From: Mantis religiosa
Taxonomy: Eukaryota > Arthropoda > Insecta > Mantodea > Mantidae
Assembly: GCA_030765055.1 (NCBI GenBank)
Contig: CM060953.1
Span: 189,881,147 to 189,945,146 of the forward strand
Direction of reading: 5' to 3'
Length of the DNA stretch: 64,000 nt
The position numbers and the translations under genes are program-made. Shown one piece after another: positions 22,285 through 33,815 of this stretch (position 1 is the first letter of the stretch; each line of letters opens with the position of its first letter). The notes under the pieces were generated by a model. It did no database searches and was not told the origin of the DNA. It saw only the letters and a list, made by a program, of their open reading frames with translations.

Positions 22285-22578
22285 TTACTGTTTTACTTCT
22301 TTGCTATCACAAATTATTTTATTTACAGGAAAATAAAAATCTGTGCTGCCTTTGTGGCCTGTAGTGCATGGAAGTGTATTAGCCAATTCTCGTATGAAGA
22401 TATGTTTCATTTTCGAAGATAACTGACATTCCTTCGTGTCTAAACGTTTTCTATGGTTTGTAAATATGACTCGAGTCAATTTCTCATATTCCTTTCCTAT
22501 AACAAGGCCCTGTTGTTCCTTGTCTTCATCCACTTGAAACCTATGCCACATAAGACAGTCTTTAATCCAGTGCTTCCG
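22285..22578 (-). CDS. Unrecognised open frame, possible exon or transposon fragment
   Basis: The minus strand is open for about 97 codons. It begins near RRKHWIKDCLMWHRFQ and ends CDSKEVKQ-stop at 22285. Composition is mixed and not low-complexity (charged, with internal NHRKRLDTKECQLSS), unlike the random frames nearby. The start resembles the basic N-terminus of some insect Harbinger-type proteins, but that is a weak impression. It lies just upstream of the truncated LINE D. No function is assigned. Confidence 0.3.
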   Translation of the reverse strand, partial: RKHWIKDCLMWHRFQVDEDKEQQGLVIGKEYEKLTRVIFTNHRKRLDTKECQLSSKMKHIFIRELANTLPCTTGHKGSTDFYFPVNKIICDSKEVKQ

Positions 22579-22711
22579 CCTTTAAAGTTAATGCAATTTT
22601 AATGTTTCAGGAGTCCCAAATTTTGACAGTGGACACAGTTTTTTTTCCGGAATATACAAATTATAAATAGTTTGGCGAATTACGCACCTATCAAAGTCAT
22701 CAATGACAGTG

Positions 22712-22891
22712 AGCCCGCCTCGGTAGCGTGGATGGTAGCGTGTCTACCTCACGTTCAAGAGGTCTTGAGTTCGAACCTCGGTCAGGGTGAGTTCATTGGA
22801 TAATGTTATTTCCGGGGTTTTCCCTTATCCTGATAGACGAATGTCGGGTAACCCTAAGCTCCATGTACCCCGGACTCCATGTACTCGTGTT
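22712..22891 (+). mobile_element. SINE1, 3'-truncated
   Basis: The full head is present (gcccgcctcggtagcgtgga, B box ttgagttcgaacctcgg), then the body to atgtaccccggactcc, where similarity stops. Confidence 0.85.
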
Positions 22892-23879
22892 TGAGAGTAG
22901 TAAAAGCTGTACTTTTGCTTTGAGTAATGTGAGATACTGTCTCAGTACACTTTCTGGATACAAAGTTTCTTGTTTTGTGTAAGGAGTATATGTACCTTAT
23001 GTTAATTCACATAGAAAGATTGAAATTGCATGATTGAATACGCATTTCTAGATAAAATGACATTAATGGAATATAGAAAGCTTACAACAGTCAAAAGTTT
23101 TATGAGGGCTTTGAAATCCCGTTGTCTTTTTGTAGACGATCTAAAGAGAAATACTTTGCAATTGGGAAAAAAAGCTATAAGCAGAGTAAGTTTTAAACCA
23201 ATAACAAGATTTGTTTATAATGTAATGCAATCGTTGAAAAAGTAGTAATAGACTGTACAAACGCGTGAAATACATTCAAGTGTGAAGTTTCAGAAAAAAG
23301 ACGATCGACTTTATCGCCTCTGTTCAACTCTTTCCTTCACGCTGTAATGGTGCACCTTCTACTTCCATATTGTCTTATACTATTTATTTATGTATAGTTG
23401 TCGTGTTCAGATGACCGTATCTTAAATCGAACTTTCTGTCTGTTTTAACGGATGTGTTGTAGAGTTATTTCTGGAGAAGAGCCAGATTCATGGGACTTTA
23501 CATCCGGGGAAATATCCAGATGCTCCTTGAAACCCTGCAATTATCATCTTGGGATAAATCCACACAAGCGAAAGACTAACGTCTCTCAAGAGAGCAATTC
23601 ATTTTTCGGAGAAAGCATCCAGGAAAGTACTGAACTAAGCAGAATGCAGGTTTATCCCGAGGAACTGCTTAATTAGGACTTGCTGGGATATATTCTTGAA
23701 AGGGAGAGTCAGGGTTATATGAATGGTTTCTTTAAGTAAAATAATTCCTTATACTTAGCGTGTTCCCTTATAATACCTAAATTCCTTAAAATCCAAACAA
23801 TTCTTAAAGAGAATAATTCATATTATATTTATGTGTACAGTTGAAATTACATTTCCACTAAAATGACTTTATCATCGTG
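22892..23879. other. Unresolved sequence
   Basis: Two frames (23030-23245, 71 codons; 23452-23676, 74 codons) are not low-complexity but have no recognisable motif. No repeat identified. Confidence 0.3.
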
Positions 23880-24064
23880 CATGCACTTATTATATATCCT
23901 GTAGAAGTACATGAAATTACTGACCTCAAGATTTACTAGCTGACTCAGGTCACCTAGCCATAAGCCTTTGGTTTTCCTGAGCAGATTGCTGTCATTTGCT
24001 CTTGACCTTTCCTTCGTTTACCCTAATCCACTTTTCTTTTAACTTATATAAATTCTCCTATAAG

Positions 24065-25447
24065 CAGGGGCGGCTGCTGGCTCTGAAAGTCGGTGGTTCA
24101 CAAATTTATCCATGCAATATAATTTTTTTAAAGTAACAAACGGTTGTTTAGGCCTACCACTATAGACTGCTGCATACACAAGTTAACAGTAATTCACAGC
24201 GTATAACACAACATGCGTATTTCAGAAACACTCTAGAGCATAACACTTCTATTTATGCAGCTAAAAATGGACTTGATATCTCTTCATGACAGACTTCAAG
24301 TGTACATTGCAAGATTTCGTTCTGGATTGTCTTGGAGGTCCCCTTAAACACTGCAGCACTCTGCAGATAGGTTTTTCAGAACACAGTCTAGCTCTGCACT
24401 GAAGTTTATCAGAGATCGAAAAATACCAGGACTGCTTGACGAAGCTGAATCATCGTGTCCTCGTAGAGCTAACTCAAAGGCTCCACAAAACCTAATGCAG
24501 TTAACAATAATGTTTAAAACATACCTATTTTGAGCCACTTTCTGGTTGTGTTCTTCAATTTTTCTCCGATATGCACTGTCTATCTGCTTTTCCCTATTTA
24601 CATTGCCAAGCATAGCAAAACTGTGTTTTTAAGTTACGTGTTTTTAGCGCGATCATGAATATGCTGCAAAGCATTCGCGCCATGTTTTTTCCACGGATCT
24701 TCACCACCAAACAGAACGCAAGGAAAGCAAAACAGGCTATTTTTAATATTACAACCACACATCAAATTATATTTATCATATACATTGTTGTTAAAGTTCC
24801 TGTTCAAATATCTTGTTTTTGTTTTGACTACCTATGTGATTTTTATATTTGGCGTGGGACTTCCAAGTCGCTTATTTTCGGTTTTTTCCTTCTAAGCTCA
24901 TTTTTAAAAAGGATGTGCTAATAGACACTTTATGGAATTCATTGTTTCTCCTTATATAACACAATATACTTGTATTTAAATAAATCACTCTTATTCACTA
25001 CTCAAAGCACGACACAGCTAACAAAACACGGCACAAAACATGTGGCTATGCTCCGGTAGGTAATAGTAATCTGTGGTAATAGTTGACCAATGCGAACATT
25101 TAATATGAGAATAATAGGTGGCGCTGAAAACAAAAGTAGAAGGCTTGGCATTTACTATTCTCTGGCTGCTAGGTTAACCAACCTTATGCAGCCATAAGCC
25201 CCGCCCGTCCCCCCTACTTGCCTCGGCACACCAAAGGTTCATCCTGGCCTATACCTCCCCATTCTATACCAGTGGTTTGCAACTGAGAGTGAACTACTTG
25301 GCACCTGCAAACAATACAACGCGCTGAGGGCCACTGCACTAGACAAGGTCGAACTGAACGCCAAATGGAACATGCCCTTGCATTAAAGGGAGATCCAGCA
25401 TTTTGGTTGTAGCGCAAACATGCTACCCCATTGAGAAGCCGCCCCTG
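24065..25447 (-). mobile_element. hAT element H2 (ZMYM1-like), non-autonomous
   Basis: The ends are caggggcggctgctgg and, on the minus strand at the right, caggggcggcttctcaa. The flanking 8-bp sites are cctataag (24057-24064) and cctatacc (25448-25455), matching at 6 of 8. The family is the same as H1, reversed. Length 1,383 bp with only one transposase fragment inside. Confidence 0.85.
24344..24613 (-). pseudogene. DUF4371-type hAT transposase fragment
   Basis: The minus-strand frame contains NRYVLNIIVNCIRFCGAFEL followed by ALRGHDDSASSSSPGIFRSL. The pattern NR-x-L...I...I-x2-L-x4-LA-x-RGHD is the core of the DUF4371 region of ZMYM1-like proteins. Only about 89 codons remain; the rest of the domain and the C-terminal region are deleted in H2. 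Confidence 0.75.
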
Positions 25448-25632
25448 CCTATACCTCTATTTTGCTTTTCACCCATCCCCGTTAACCTCTTTGCTTACAC
25501 TGTCCCATTTCTTATCCCATATTTTTCTCCTGTAATTTGTTAACTCCTTACATTCTACAAGGTTCACAGTTCCACAAAATTCACATATCCCTACTTCATT
25601 ACTTCTCAACCCTTTTAAATATATTATTCATT

Positions 25633-25975
25633 GTGGAAACGTAGAGTCAGAGTGAAAAATTCAATGCCATAGCCGGGATTTGAACCACGGATCTTCTGGT
25701 TTCCGTCCAGCTACTCTAACCAATTGAGTTACTATGGCCAACGTGCCGATATGACATTAAATTCCCCAACTGGCTCGTGTTTTTCCCGGTGAACCACTAG
25801 GAGTTCTCATAAACACATGAGACAACTACCTTAATGGCGAGTTATTATGCTGTAAGTACTTTAAGGCCCGGGCTTTATTGTTGGGACCACTATCAGGTAC
25901 AATTAATGGAAATTGTTCTTTCACGCTAGCCGTGTATAGGCTAAAATGTGGAAACGTAGAGACAGGCTGAATATA
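25633..25975 (-). mobile_element. SINE2 with one 91-bp unit, minus orientation
   Basis: It reads head (ccatagccgggatttgaacc), linker, one body unit (about 25795-25885) and tail. A second element start (gtggaaacgtagagacaggc) is then cut off by SINE1 at 25976, so two SINE2 copies were joined head to tail. Confidence 0.82.
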
Positions 25976-26212
25976 TTTTGTAATTTACGTCCTCCAACGT
26001 TGTCATATCGGAGGATGAATGAAATTCGTGAAATGATGCTTAAATGATTCTGCTGTCCTTGGATCTTAGAGCTACCTGACATCCGTCTTTAAGTATAATG
26101 GAAAACCCCGGAATAAAAACTTACCCAGTTAACTCACCCTGACCCAGATTCGAACTCTGGACCTATTGAACCTGAAGCAGACACGCTACCATTTACGCGA
26201 CCGAGCCGGGCC
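25976..26212 (-). mobile_element. SINE1, full-length, minus orientation
   Basis: It reads from 3' end gtaatttacgtcctccaacg to head (B box gattcgaactctgg, then cgaccgagccggg). One body copy. It is inserted in or next to SINE2; no duplication was clear. Confidence 0.85.
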
Positions 26213-27047
26213 CATCCCGTCTTGAGTCCAGAGGACCAGATGGACCGGGGCTTGTTAGTCTCTAGGTCTTGCCCTATGGAAAGTCCCACGAAGGCGCCGG
26301 GTGCCTTTTAGGGACATCTCAGTAACTCCCTGGTCGATGGAGGCATTAACTTGGTGGTGGAAGTGATAGGAAGCTCCACTGCAAACGGCTGCCCAGCCAA
26401 GTATAATTCTTGCAACGGCTTCGTGGTGCTAGGGATTTGAAGGAGTGAAAGCAAGCTATACGACAGTGTTGCCGGATCTCGGATAATAGCGTTCCTAACG
26501 GCTCCAGCGCCTTGTAGACCTTATTTTACGGACACGCCTCGTGTAAGAAAGATGGCGCCATCTCATTTGAACAAATGCAATAATTGATGGAGCCACTCAC
26601 CCTTGTTTACTATTGTACTTCCGTTATGTCATTTCCCTTAATTTCTGATCATACACTACAATATACATACATGCAGTACTTATTAATTTAAATCCGGTAG
26701 AGGAAATGGAGTTGGTGGTATAAATTTTGGTGAAGTTCTCTTAACTTTCTAGCACAGAAAAGGGAAAGGAAGCCGTTATATCATTCAGTTTATTATAAGC
26801 ACATTAACAGCTTGGCTCACGTTCGTGCACAAAGGGGTGTGTGGGGGAGGTGAGAGAGAGACTGCACTTGGAGCTATTCAAGTGTTTTCCGAAGTATGCA
26901 CGTGCCCCACACAAAAGCCTTCTCCACCGCAAGCTGAAACTCTTAAAATAGGCACCGTTGTAGCTATCTGAAGTTAATACGTATCAGGAATCACAAAGGC
27001 TCCACGGAACTGTGTCTAACACTTTCCACTACCAATTTAGGTTAATG
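26213..27047. other. Unresolved sequence
   Basis: G+C-richer over the first 300 bp, then AT-rich. No coding frame or repeat recognised. Confidence 0.3.
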
Positions 27048-27060
27048 CAGTAACATTGTG

Positions 27061-27094
27061 TGTATTGTCGACGGGCCCTTAAACACCACCACCA
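27061..27094 (+). mobile_element. 34-bp LINE E-type stub (extreme 5' truncation)
   Basis: It holds the LINE E 3' terminus (ttgtcgacgggccc, then ttaaacaccacc). It is flanked by a perfect 13-bp duplication, cagtaacattgtg, at 27048-27060 and 27095-27107. This is a genuine retrotransposition in which only the last 34 bp were copied. Confidence 0.88.
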
Positions 27095-27258
27095 CAGTAA
27101 CATTGTGCACTTTCGTAAACGGAAATGCTTAGCTTAGAAATTCTAAATTGGAGCACAAACACACATTTTACTGCACGAGGAATCAAAGCTACAGAACTGC
27201 ATTTACTCAGTGTTGCATTTATCTATAATATTGCTGACAAAAGAACAGTCTTCTTGTA

Positions 27259-28173
27259 CCAGTGCTGTTCAATATAAAATGATCATAATCTATTTACGTT
27301 CATAATTTTTCGCACTAAAGTTCAAACTTATTATATTCTGTTAGCTTAATGTGAATCAAACAGGCCATAGTAGTTTCATTGTTGGCACTCCTGGTTTCCG
27401 CCTTTGAGAACCAGGCAAGTTCAGACATGTTCAATATCGCCTACCGCTGCAGAGAAGGTAAAATGCAGTTAAATCTGATGTTAGAGGAAGAACCGCAGTT
27501 TCTTTCAAACTTAATCATTGCCTATGAAACTTGGCTACGTTATTTTGATCCTGAGAACAAACACCAAAGCTCAGTGTGGAAGTCTCCTTCATCACCAAAC
27601 CCCAAGAGGAGCAAAAGTGGTTGCTTCTGCTGGGAAAGTTATGGTAATTTCATTCTTTGATATTAATGGAATCATTTATCACCATGTTGTACCTGCACAC
27701 ACATCAGTCACTAGACAATGCTACAGGGATGTCCTGAAAACTTTTCAAGTCCATATCAGGAGAAGAAGACCACATTACCGTGAAGCAGGCTGAATGCTGC
27801 ACCACGATAGTGCGCGGCTGCATGCTGCCAATGTTGTTGCTGAATATCTTGCAAAACTTAACCTGAAGTGCATCCCTCACCCTCCCTATAGTCCGGATTT
27901 AGCCCCATGTGACATTTGTTTATTATCTAACTTGAAGAAACGCCTTCGTGGGAGGTGTTATCCATCATCAGAAGCAGTGGTGAAGGCTGCGGATGCGATT
28001 TTGAAGGATCTTCCAAAAATCGTTTCCAGCATATCTTTGAAGTCTGGCAGAAACGCTGGGACAAGTGCATTGCATTCAGGGGAGACTATTTTGAGAAGGA
28101 CCATCAAAATTATGAGTATGAGTAAAGGTACGTTGTTAAAAAAATTGTGATCATTCTTTATTGACCAGCCGTC
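27259..28173 (+). mobile_element. Mariner M3 (family I), N-terminal deletion
   Basis: The left end is ccagtgctgttcaatataaa and the right end, on the minus strand, starts near tggtcaataaagaatgatca; both are family I repeats. The 5' UTR runs to the start region (AYRCREG) and then jumps to KMQLNLMLEEEPQFLSNLII, deleting the helix-turn-helix half. The catalytic half reads through frameshifts and a stop after REAG. The second site is HHDSARLH and the third, YSPDLAPCD, is intact. Confidence 0.85.
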
Positions 28174-28359
28174 ACACATTGTCTATATTTATTATTTCCG
28201 ATTACTGTATTTCAAAATAATAAAACTATAACTCCAACCACATTGACGGCTCGAAGGTTACATGTGGGGCACTTGTATCGGAGAGCACCAACTTTGATTC
28301 AGATTGACGGCCTACCCTTCATTTTCATACCTTTCCCAGGTCGGTAAGTCAATTCTAGT

Positions 28360-30492
28360 TCATAATTTATGGCGTCCAATATTATATCGTGTTGGACGAT
28401 GTATAAAATGTCATTCAAATAAGCACAGGGTCCATAGAGCTTTGACTTACCTGACATTCACCTTATAGGATGAGGGAAAACCTCCAACGTTAAGTCATAT
28501 CGGACGATGAATGAAATAATGTTCAACTGAGTACAGGGTACATAGAGCTTAGAGTTACCAGACATTCACCTTTCAGGATAAGAGAAAACCTCCAACGTTA
28601 AGTCATATCGGACGATGAATGAAATGATGTTTAAATGAGTACAGGGTACATAGAGCTTAGAGTTACCAGACATTCATCTTTCAGGATAAGAGAAAACCTC
28701 CAACGTTAAGTCATATCGGACGATGAATGAAATGATGTTTAAATGAGTACAGGGTACATAGAGCTTAGAGTTACCAGACATTCATCTTTCAGGATAAGAG
28801 AAAACCTCCAACGTTAAGTCATATCGGACGATGAATGAAATGATGTTTAAATGAGTACAGGGTACATAGTGGTTAGACTTACCAGACATTCATCTTTCAG
28901 GATAAGAGAAAACCTCCAACGTTAAGTCATATCGGACGATGAATGAAATGATGTCCAAATGAGTACAGGGTACATAGAGCTTAGAGTTACCAGACATTCA
29001 TCTTTCAGGATAAGAGAAAACCTCCAACGTTAAGTCATATCGGACGATGAATCAAATGATGTTTAAATGAGTACAGGGTACATAGTGCTTAGAGTTACCA
29101 GACATTCATCTTTCAGGATAAGAGAAAACCTCCAACGTTAAGTCATATCGGACGATGAATGAAATGATGTTTAAATGAGTACAGGTTACATAGAGCTTAG
29201 AGTTACCAGACATTCACCTTTCAGAATAAGAGAAAACCTCCAACGTTAAGTCATATCGGACGATGAATGAAATGATGTTCAAATGAGAACAGGGTACATA
29301 GAGCTTAGAGTTACCAGACATTCACCTTTCAGGATAAGAGAAAACCTCCAACGTTAAGTCATATCGGACGATGAATGAAATGATGTACAAATGAATACAG
29401 GGTACATAGAGCTTAGAGTTACCAGACATTCATCTTTCAGGATAAGAGAAAACCTCCAACGTTAAGTCATATCGGACGATGAATGAAATGATGTTCAAAT
29501 GAGTACAGGGTACATAGAGCTAAGAGTTACCAGAGATTCATCTTTCAGAGAAAGGGAAAACCTCCAACGTTAAGTCATATCGGACGATGAATGAAATGAT
29601 GTACCAATGAATACAGGGTACATAGAGCTAAGAGTTACCAGAGATTCATCTTTCAGGATAAGAGAAAACCTCCAACGTTAAGTCATATCGGACGATGAAT
29701 GAAATGATGTACAAATGAATACAGGGTACATAGAGCTAAGAGTTACCAGAGATTCATCTTTCAGAATAAGAGAAAACCTCCAACGTTAAGTCATATCGGA
29801 CGATGACTGAAATTATGTACAAATGAATACAGGATACATAGAGCTAAGAGTTACCAGAGATTCATCTTTCAGGATAAGAGAAAACCTCCAACGTTAAGTC
29901 ATATCGGACGATGAATGAAATGATGTACAAATGAATACAGGGTACATAGAGCTAAGAGTTACCAGAGATTCATCTTTCAGGATAAGAGAAAACCTCCAAC
30001 GTTAAGTCATATCGGACGATGAATGAAATGATGTACAAATGAATACAGGGTACATAGAGCTTAGAGTTACCAGAGATTCATCTTTCAGGATAAGAGAAAA
30101 CCTCCAACGTTAAGTCATATCGGACGATGAATGAAATGATGTACAAATGAATACAGGGTACATAGAGCTAAGAGTTACCAGAGATTCATCTTTCAGGATA
30201 AGAGAAAACCTCCAACGTTAAGTCATATCGGACGATGAATGAAATGATGTACAAATGAATACAGGGTACATAGAGCTAAGAGTTACCAGAGATTCATCTT
30301 TCAGGATAAGAGAAAACCTCCAACGTTAAGTCATATCGGATGGTGAATGAAATGATGTTCAAATAAGTACAGGGTACATAGAGCTAAGAGTTACCAGAGA
30401 TTCATCTTTCAGAGAAAGGGAAAACCTCCAACGTTAAGTCATATCGGACGATGATTGAAATGATGTACAAATGAGTACAGGGTACATAGAGC
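28360..30492 (-). repeat. SINE1-derived 108-bp array, about 19.6 units
   Basis: Unit markers (cctccaacg) at 28588, 28697, 28805 and 28913 give a 108-109-bp period. Each unit is the SINE1 body: gttaagtcatatcggacgat, then tacagggtacatagagctta, then ccagacattcatctttcagg. The left end is the diverged SINE1 3' terminus (taatttatggcgtcc). The head expected on the right is absent; LINE B sequence starts at 30493 instead. Sub-variants cluster (tgtttaaat left, tgtacaaat right), showing local homogenisation. Confidence 0.93.
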
Positions 30493-31407
30493 TTCCACAT
30501 CTATAAAGAGATACTAGGCTTACCAAGATCAGCACCTACGGAAGTAGCTTTAGTAGAATTAGGAAAGACAAGAAGAAATGGAGTAATGATGGAAAGAATA
30601 TTAAAATTTTGGTATAGGTGGTTGGTCAAACAAGAAGAGCAAAATTTTAAATTACGCGTGAGAATGCAAAAAGGATTAGGGAACACAAATAGTGGGTGAG
30701 CAGAAATAGTAGGAATTATGGCAAAAATAGGAATGGGAGATATATGGAGATTAGAGGAATGGAACGCAAACGAAGTGGGTAAATTGGTAAAATGGAGAAT
30801 AGAAGATATAAAATGCAAGAAATTAGAGAAGTATAAAAAATATGAAATCATTACAATTTCTAAAACAAATAAAAAGAAACTGGGGACGAGAAGCACACGT
30901 AAATCACTGCAATAGGAAAGAGAGAGAGAGAAGGGTTAGCTTGGATGAGAAAAGCAATAATATTCCTAAAATGGATAAGAGGTAGGTAAAAAGTATTTGT
31001 GAATTTTGTGGTGGAAAATAACGCATATAACACTGTAACAGAAGGCGAGAAGTTAGTAATATGGAGATAAAGGGCTTCGGAGGAAAAATGGAAGAAAGTA
31101 GCTATAACAGAAAAGGAGGAAAAGAAAGTAAGAAGTATTGGTAAGTTGTTACAGAAAATAAAAGAAAAATGGGCAAAAAATGTAAAGAATATAATAAAGG
31201 AAGATGAGGGGGAAGAATGGGACTAATTAAGTAACAAGTATGAATGGAGGTTAAGAGCTACCTGTCAGAGCAGAAGACCATGGTGTTATGTAAGACAAGG
31301 TAGCAACAAGGTAATATATGAAATACTGTGAGATAGATAAACAATTATAAGGAATAATGTAAAAGTTTGCAATAAAGAAATTGAGTGGTTAAATTATTCA
31401 TTCATTA
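30493..31407 (+). pseudogene. LINE B, 3' part of non-LTR ORF2
   Basis: Same family as LINE A: LGLPRSAPTEVALVELGKTR at about 30530-30590, WYRWLVKQEEQNFKLR, then IWRLEEWNANEVGKLVKWRI at 30740. The degraded cysteine cluster is near 31000. It ends ttattcattcatt like LINE A. The first base follows the SINE1 array directly, so it is 5'-truncated or joined by rearrangement. Confidence 0.7.
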
Positions 31408-31409
31408 AT

Positions 31410-33160
31410 ATAGTAATTAAGTAAGTATGTAATCTTTATTTCAATTTCAATTTCAAGTTTTTATAACTTGACATACTTATTACCACACTGAGTTGCTGGT
31501 TACCCTTGGGCCCAATAGACTCTGAGGTTGTCCAACTAATAGGTCCATATTGGCGACTTATCTAAACTAACTGCATCTTCATTTTCTTCATATTTACTTT
31601 TTGTCCTCAGCCAAAAGGTTTCCAATTTCAATTAAATTTTTCCTAGGTTTTACACTCATTAACTTATTTGCTTGAATTTCATTTGGTAGCCTTGCCCATT
31701 CTTTTTTACCTATTGTCACCCGAACGTCGGTTCTTCCGATAGAACCGGCGGGCAGTAGGGCCAGACGGGAAGCATTCACGCTACGCCTACCCATTTGTCT
31801 CGTGCCACTAACTGAAGGGATGATTAGGAGAGCGGCACGAGCCCTGTACTGTCTCTTTCCCCTCCCACCAGACGTCTGGAAGCCTCGGGATAATTGTGCA
31901 CGCCGCGAAACTTCCAGAAACGGCTATCTTCCCTATATAAGGCCTGCAGTTGGCGAGTCAGCTGAGTTCCTGGCGAGCAGCCCTGAGGAGCGCCGAGTGA
32001 GTGAACGGACCGGAAGACTGTGTATGTGCATCGGAGGAGTTGGGTGTAATTGCGAGTGCAGAGTGGACCTGTGACAGACGAACTGGTGAATTGTAATTGT
32101 GTGCGTTACGTAATTCTGTGTAATCGGCAAGTGTTCCAACTGTAATTCGGTGGAAATAAAGAACATTTTGAGTTTGAGCAATTGGACTTTTAATTTCACG
32201 AACCAACAAAGTTGCACCATCTTCTCCCTAAGCAACCTAGGTTCTTCACATTCTAAACACAAATGCCATTCTTTATCCTTTGGGCGACACAATGGACATT
32301 TCTCCAGATCTCTTCCTCTTCCCAAAACCGTTAGTTTTACCACCCCTGGTCTGGCCTATGCAAAGCCTTCTCTTGCTGCTTTATCACAAATATAAATGTA
32401 TTTTTCTCTGTTCCACATTACTTTTATCTCTCTATAAATTTCCAGTGAGCTTTTCAAGTTGAAGCTTCCTAACATTTCTTGCCTTTCAATATCTTCCATT
32501 CTTAACCTAAGTTTTTCCCAAAATCCACTTTGCAATAATTCCGTGTTTTCCCACATGACACCCAAACCTATTTTAAAATCATTTCCTTTATGTTATTTAG
32601 CCATGAATCTTTCTGATTTAGTCTTTCCTGTACTATCAAGCATTGACGCAGAATATTCTGATCATCTAAACTCCTAATTCTTGCCCAAAATTTTAAGACC
32701 CTTTGTACCACTATCCCCAATTCTGCTTGCCTCACCCCATATGGTGAAGCTCGTATTAAGCCTAAAACCTGTTTACAAAAGTTTCTAAATATAACATTCA
32801 TATTTGAACCCCCCCCCCCTTCTCCAAACCCCATATCTCTACCCCATAGAGCACTTTGGCTTCTACTACGGCTGTGTAAATTCTCTGCAGCTGTTTTATT
32901 TATATTCCTGGTAATTTATCTAGGCATGCTTTAATAGCTCCTAATGGAAATTCACCTTTTGTCATTGCCATTCTCTTCTGCTGTTTCCAACCTCCCTTAC
33001 TGCTTAATCTTACTCCTAGGTAATTAAATGTATTGACCACTTCAATTTCTCTTCCTTGCTAGTACTATTTCTCCTCTTTTCTTAACTTTTTGCCTTTCTT
33101 AAATACCATAATTTTAGCCTTTCTTACATTAATTCTAAGGCTCCATTCCTTAAAAATCAT
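31410..33160 (-). pseudogene. LINE C, ORF2 C-terminal region, interrupted by a solo LTR
   Basis: Minus-strand blocks are FCKQVLGLIRASPYGVRQAE (about 32760), LKFWARIRSLDDQNILRQCL and a KLRLRMEDIERQEMLGSFN segment. A cysteine cluster CPLCRPKDKEWHLCLEC follows (about 32260-32300). The LTR interrupts at 32216-31795, and the frame beyond it (31790-31594) reads KKEWARLPNEIQANKLMSVK before a stop. The 3' UTR ends in a poorly defined tail near 31410. Several frameshifts. Confidence 0.7.
31795..32216 (+). mobile_element. Solo LTR inside LINE C
   Basis: A 422-bp insertion begins ttgtctcgtgcc and ends caaagttgca, flanked by ccat at 31791-31794 and 32217-32220. It has a TATA box (tatataa, 31934-31940), a G+C-rich leader and AATAAA at 32155-32160, in LTR order. 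A 4-bp duplication fits a Ty3-type integrase. No internal region or second LTR remains, as after LTR-LTR recombination. Exact termini are uncertain by a few bases. Confidence 0.6.
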
Positions 33161-33730
33161 ACATTAATATAAGAACATAGCGTAGACAGTAAAAACTGCA
33201 ACTTTGTACCTCTGTTACCCGTTTTCATAATAAACCTACCAACACAGGATTTCTACAAATTTACCCTTCCCCCGGAGCTGAGCTTAATCACAAATTAAAC
33301 TAATGGAGGTATTGATGACCAATTAGAGCGTATTATATGTCAAATTACATTAAATTTTTGTTAAATTTATTTGACATAACCATTCATGATTTATGTCTGC
33401 AATTGTGGTCACCGAAGCGATTCGTTTAATTATAAAATTAATCACTTTGACTAGTAATTAGTAAAACTGACAGCTGGTAAACAGCAAAATATAATTATGA
33501 TGCACAGCAATCACGTGGATTATTTTTATAAAATGTTTGCTGTTAATGTTGATAAATATCCGCGACCTCCCCCCCCCCCCCCAAAAATGAAATTTTAGAT
33601 AAGCACACGTTTTTCGGGTGAGAGCTGCCTAGTTTTGTGTAGTGTCGTTTTATTATTTGTTAAAGCTTAACCAGTATGGAATATTTCTTCCAAAACAACA
33701 GATTTCAAGTGCTACTTAAAGTAAATTAAA

Positions 33731-33733
<3 letters not shown>
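33161..33733. other. AT-rich spacer with a short C-tract
   Basis: A run of about 14 C lies near 33570. Otherwise nothing is recognised. Confidence 0.35.

Positions 33734-33811
<78 letters not shown>
33734..33811 (+). repeat. (TG)n microsatellite
   Basis: About 39 TG dinucleotides, ending three bases before the TA target of mariner M4. Confidence 0.97.

Positions 33812-33815
<4 letters not shown>

Larger units (their letters stand above)
23880..25625 (-). mobile_element. LINE A-type fragment, split by hAT H2
   Basis: On the minus strand, 25625-25456 reads a cysteine cluster ICEFCGTVNLVECKEL followed by RRKIWDKKWDSVSKEV, matching the LINE A region at 2430-2560. Beyond the hAT, 24056-23880 carries the 3' segment also seen at 9855-9990. 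The coordinates span the hAT insertion. Confidence 0.6.

Noticed and set aside
22725..22785. tRNA gene (Val-like) at the SINE1 head
   Set aside because: Same head at several loci joined to the SINE body, with poor stems.
28360..30492. CRISPR-like regular repeat array
   Set aside because: The whole 108-bp unit repeats without unique spacers, no cas genes are present, and the unit is SINE sequence in a eukaryotic genome.
31802..32074. 90-codon frame inside the solo LTR
   Set aside because: It covers the TATA box and leader of the LTR; chance frame in G+C-rich sequence.
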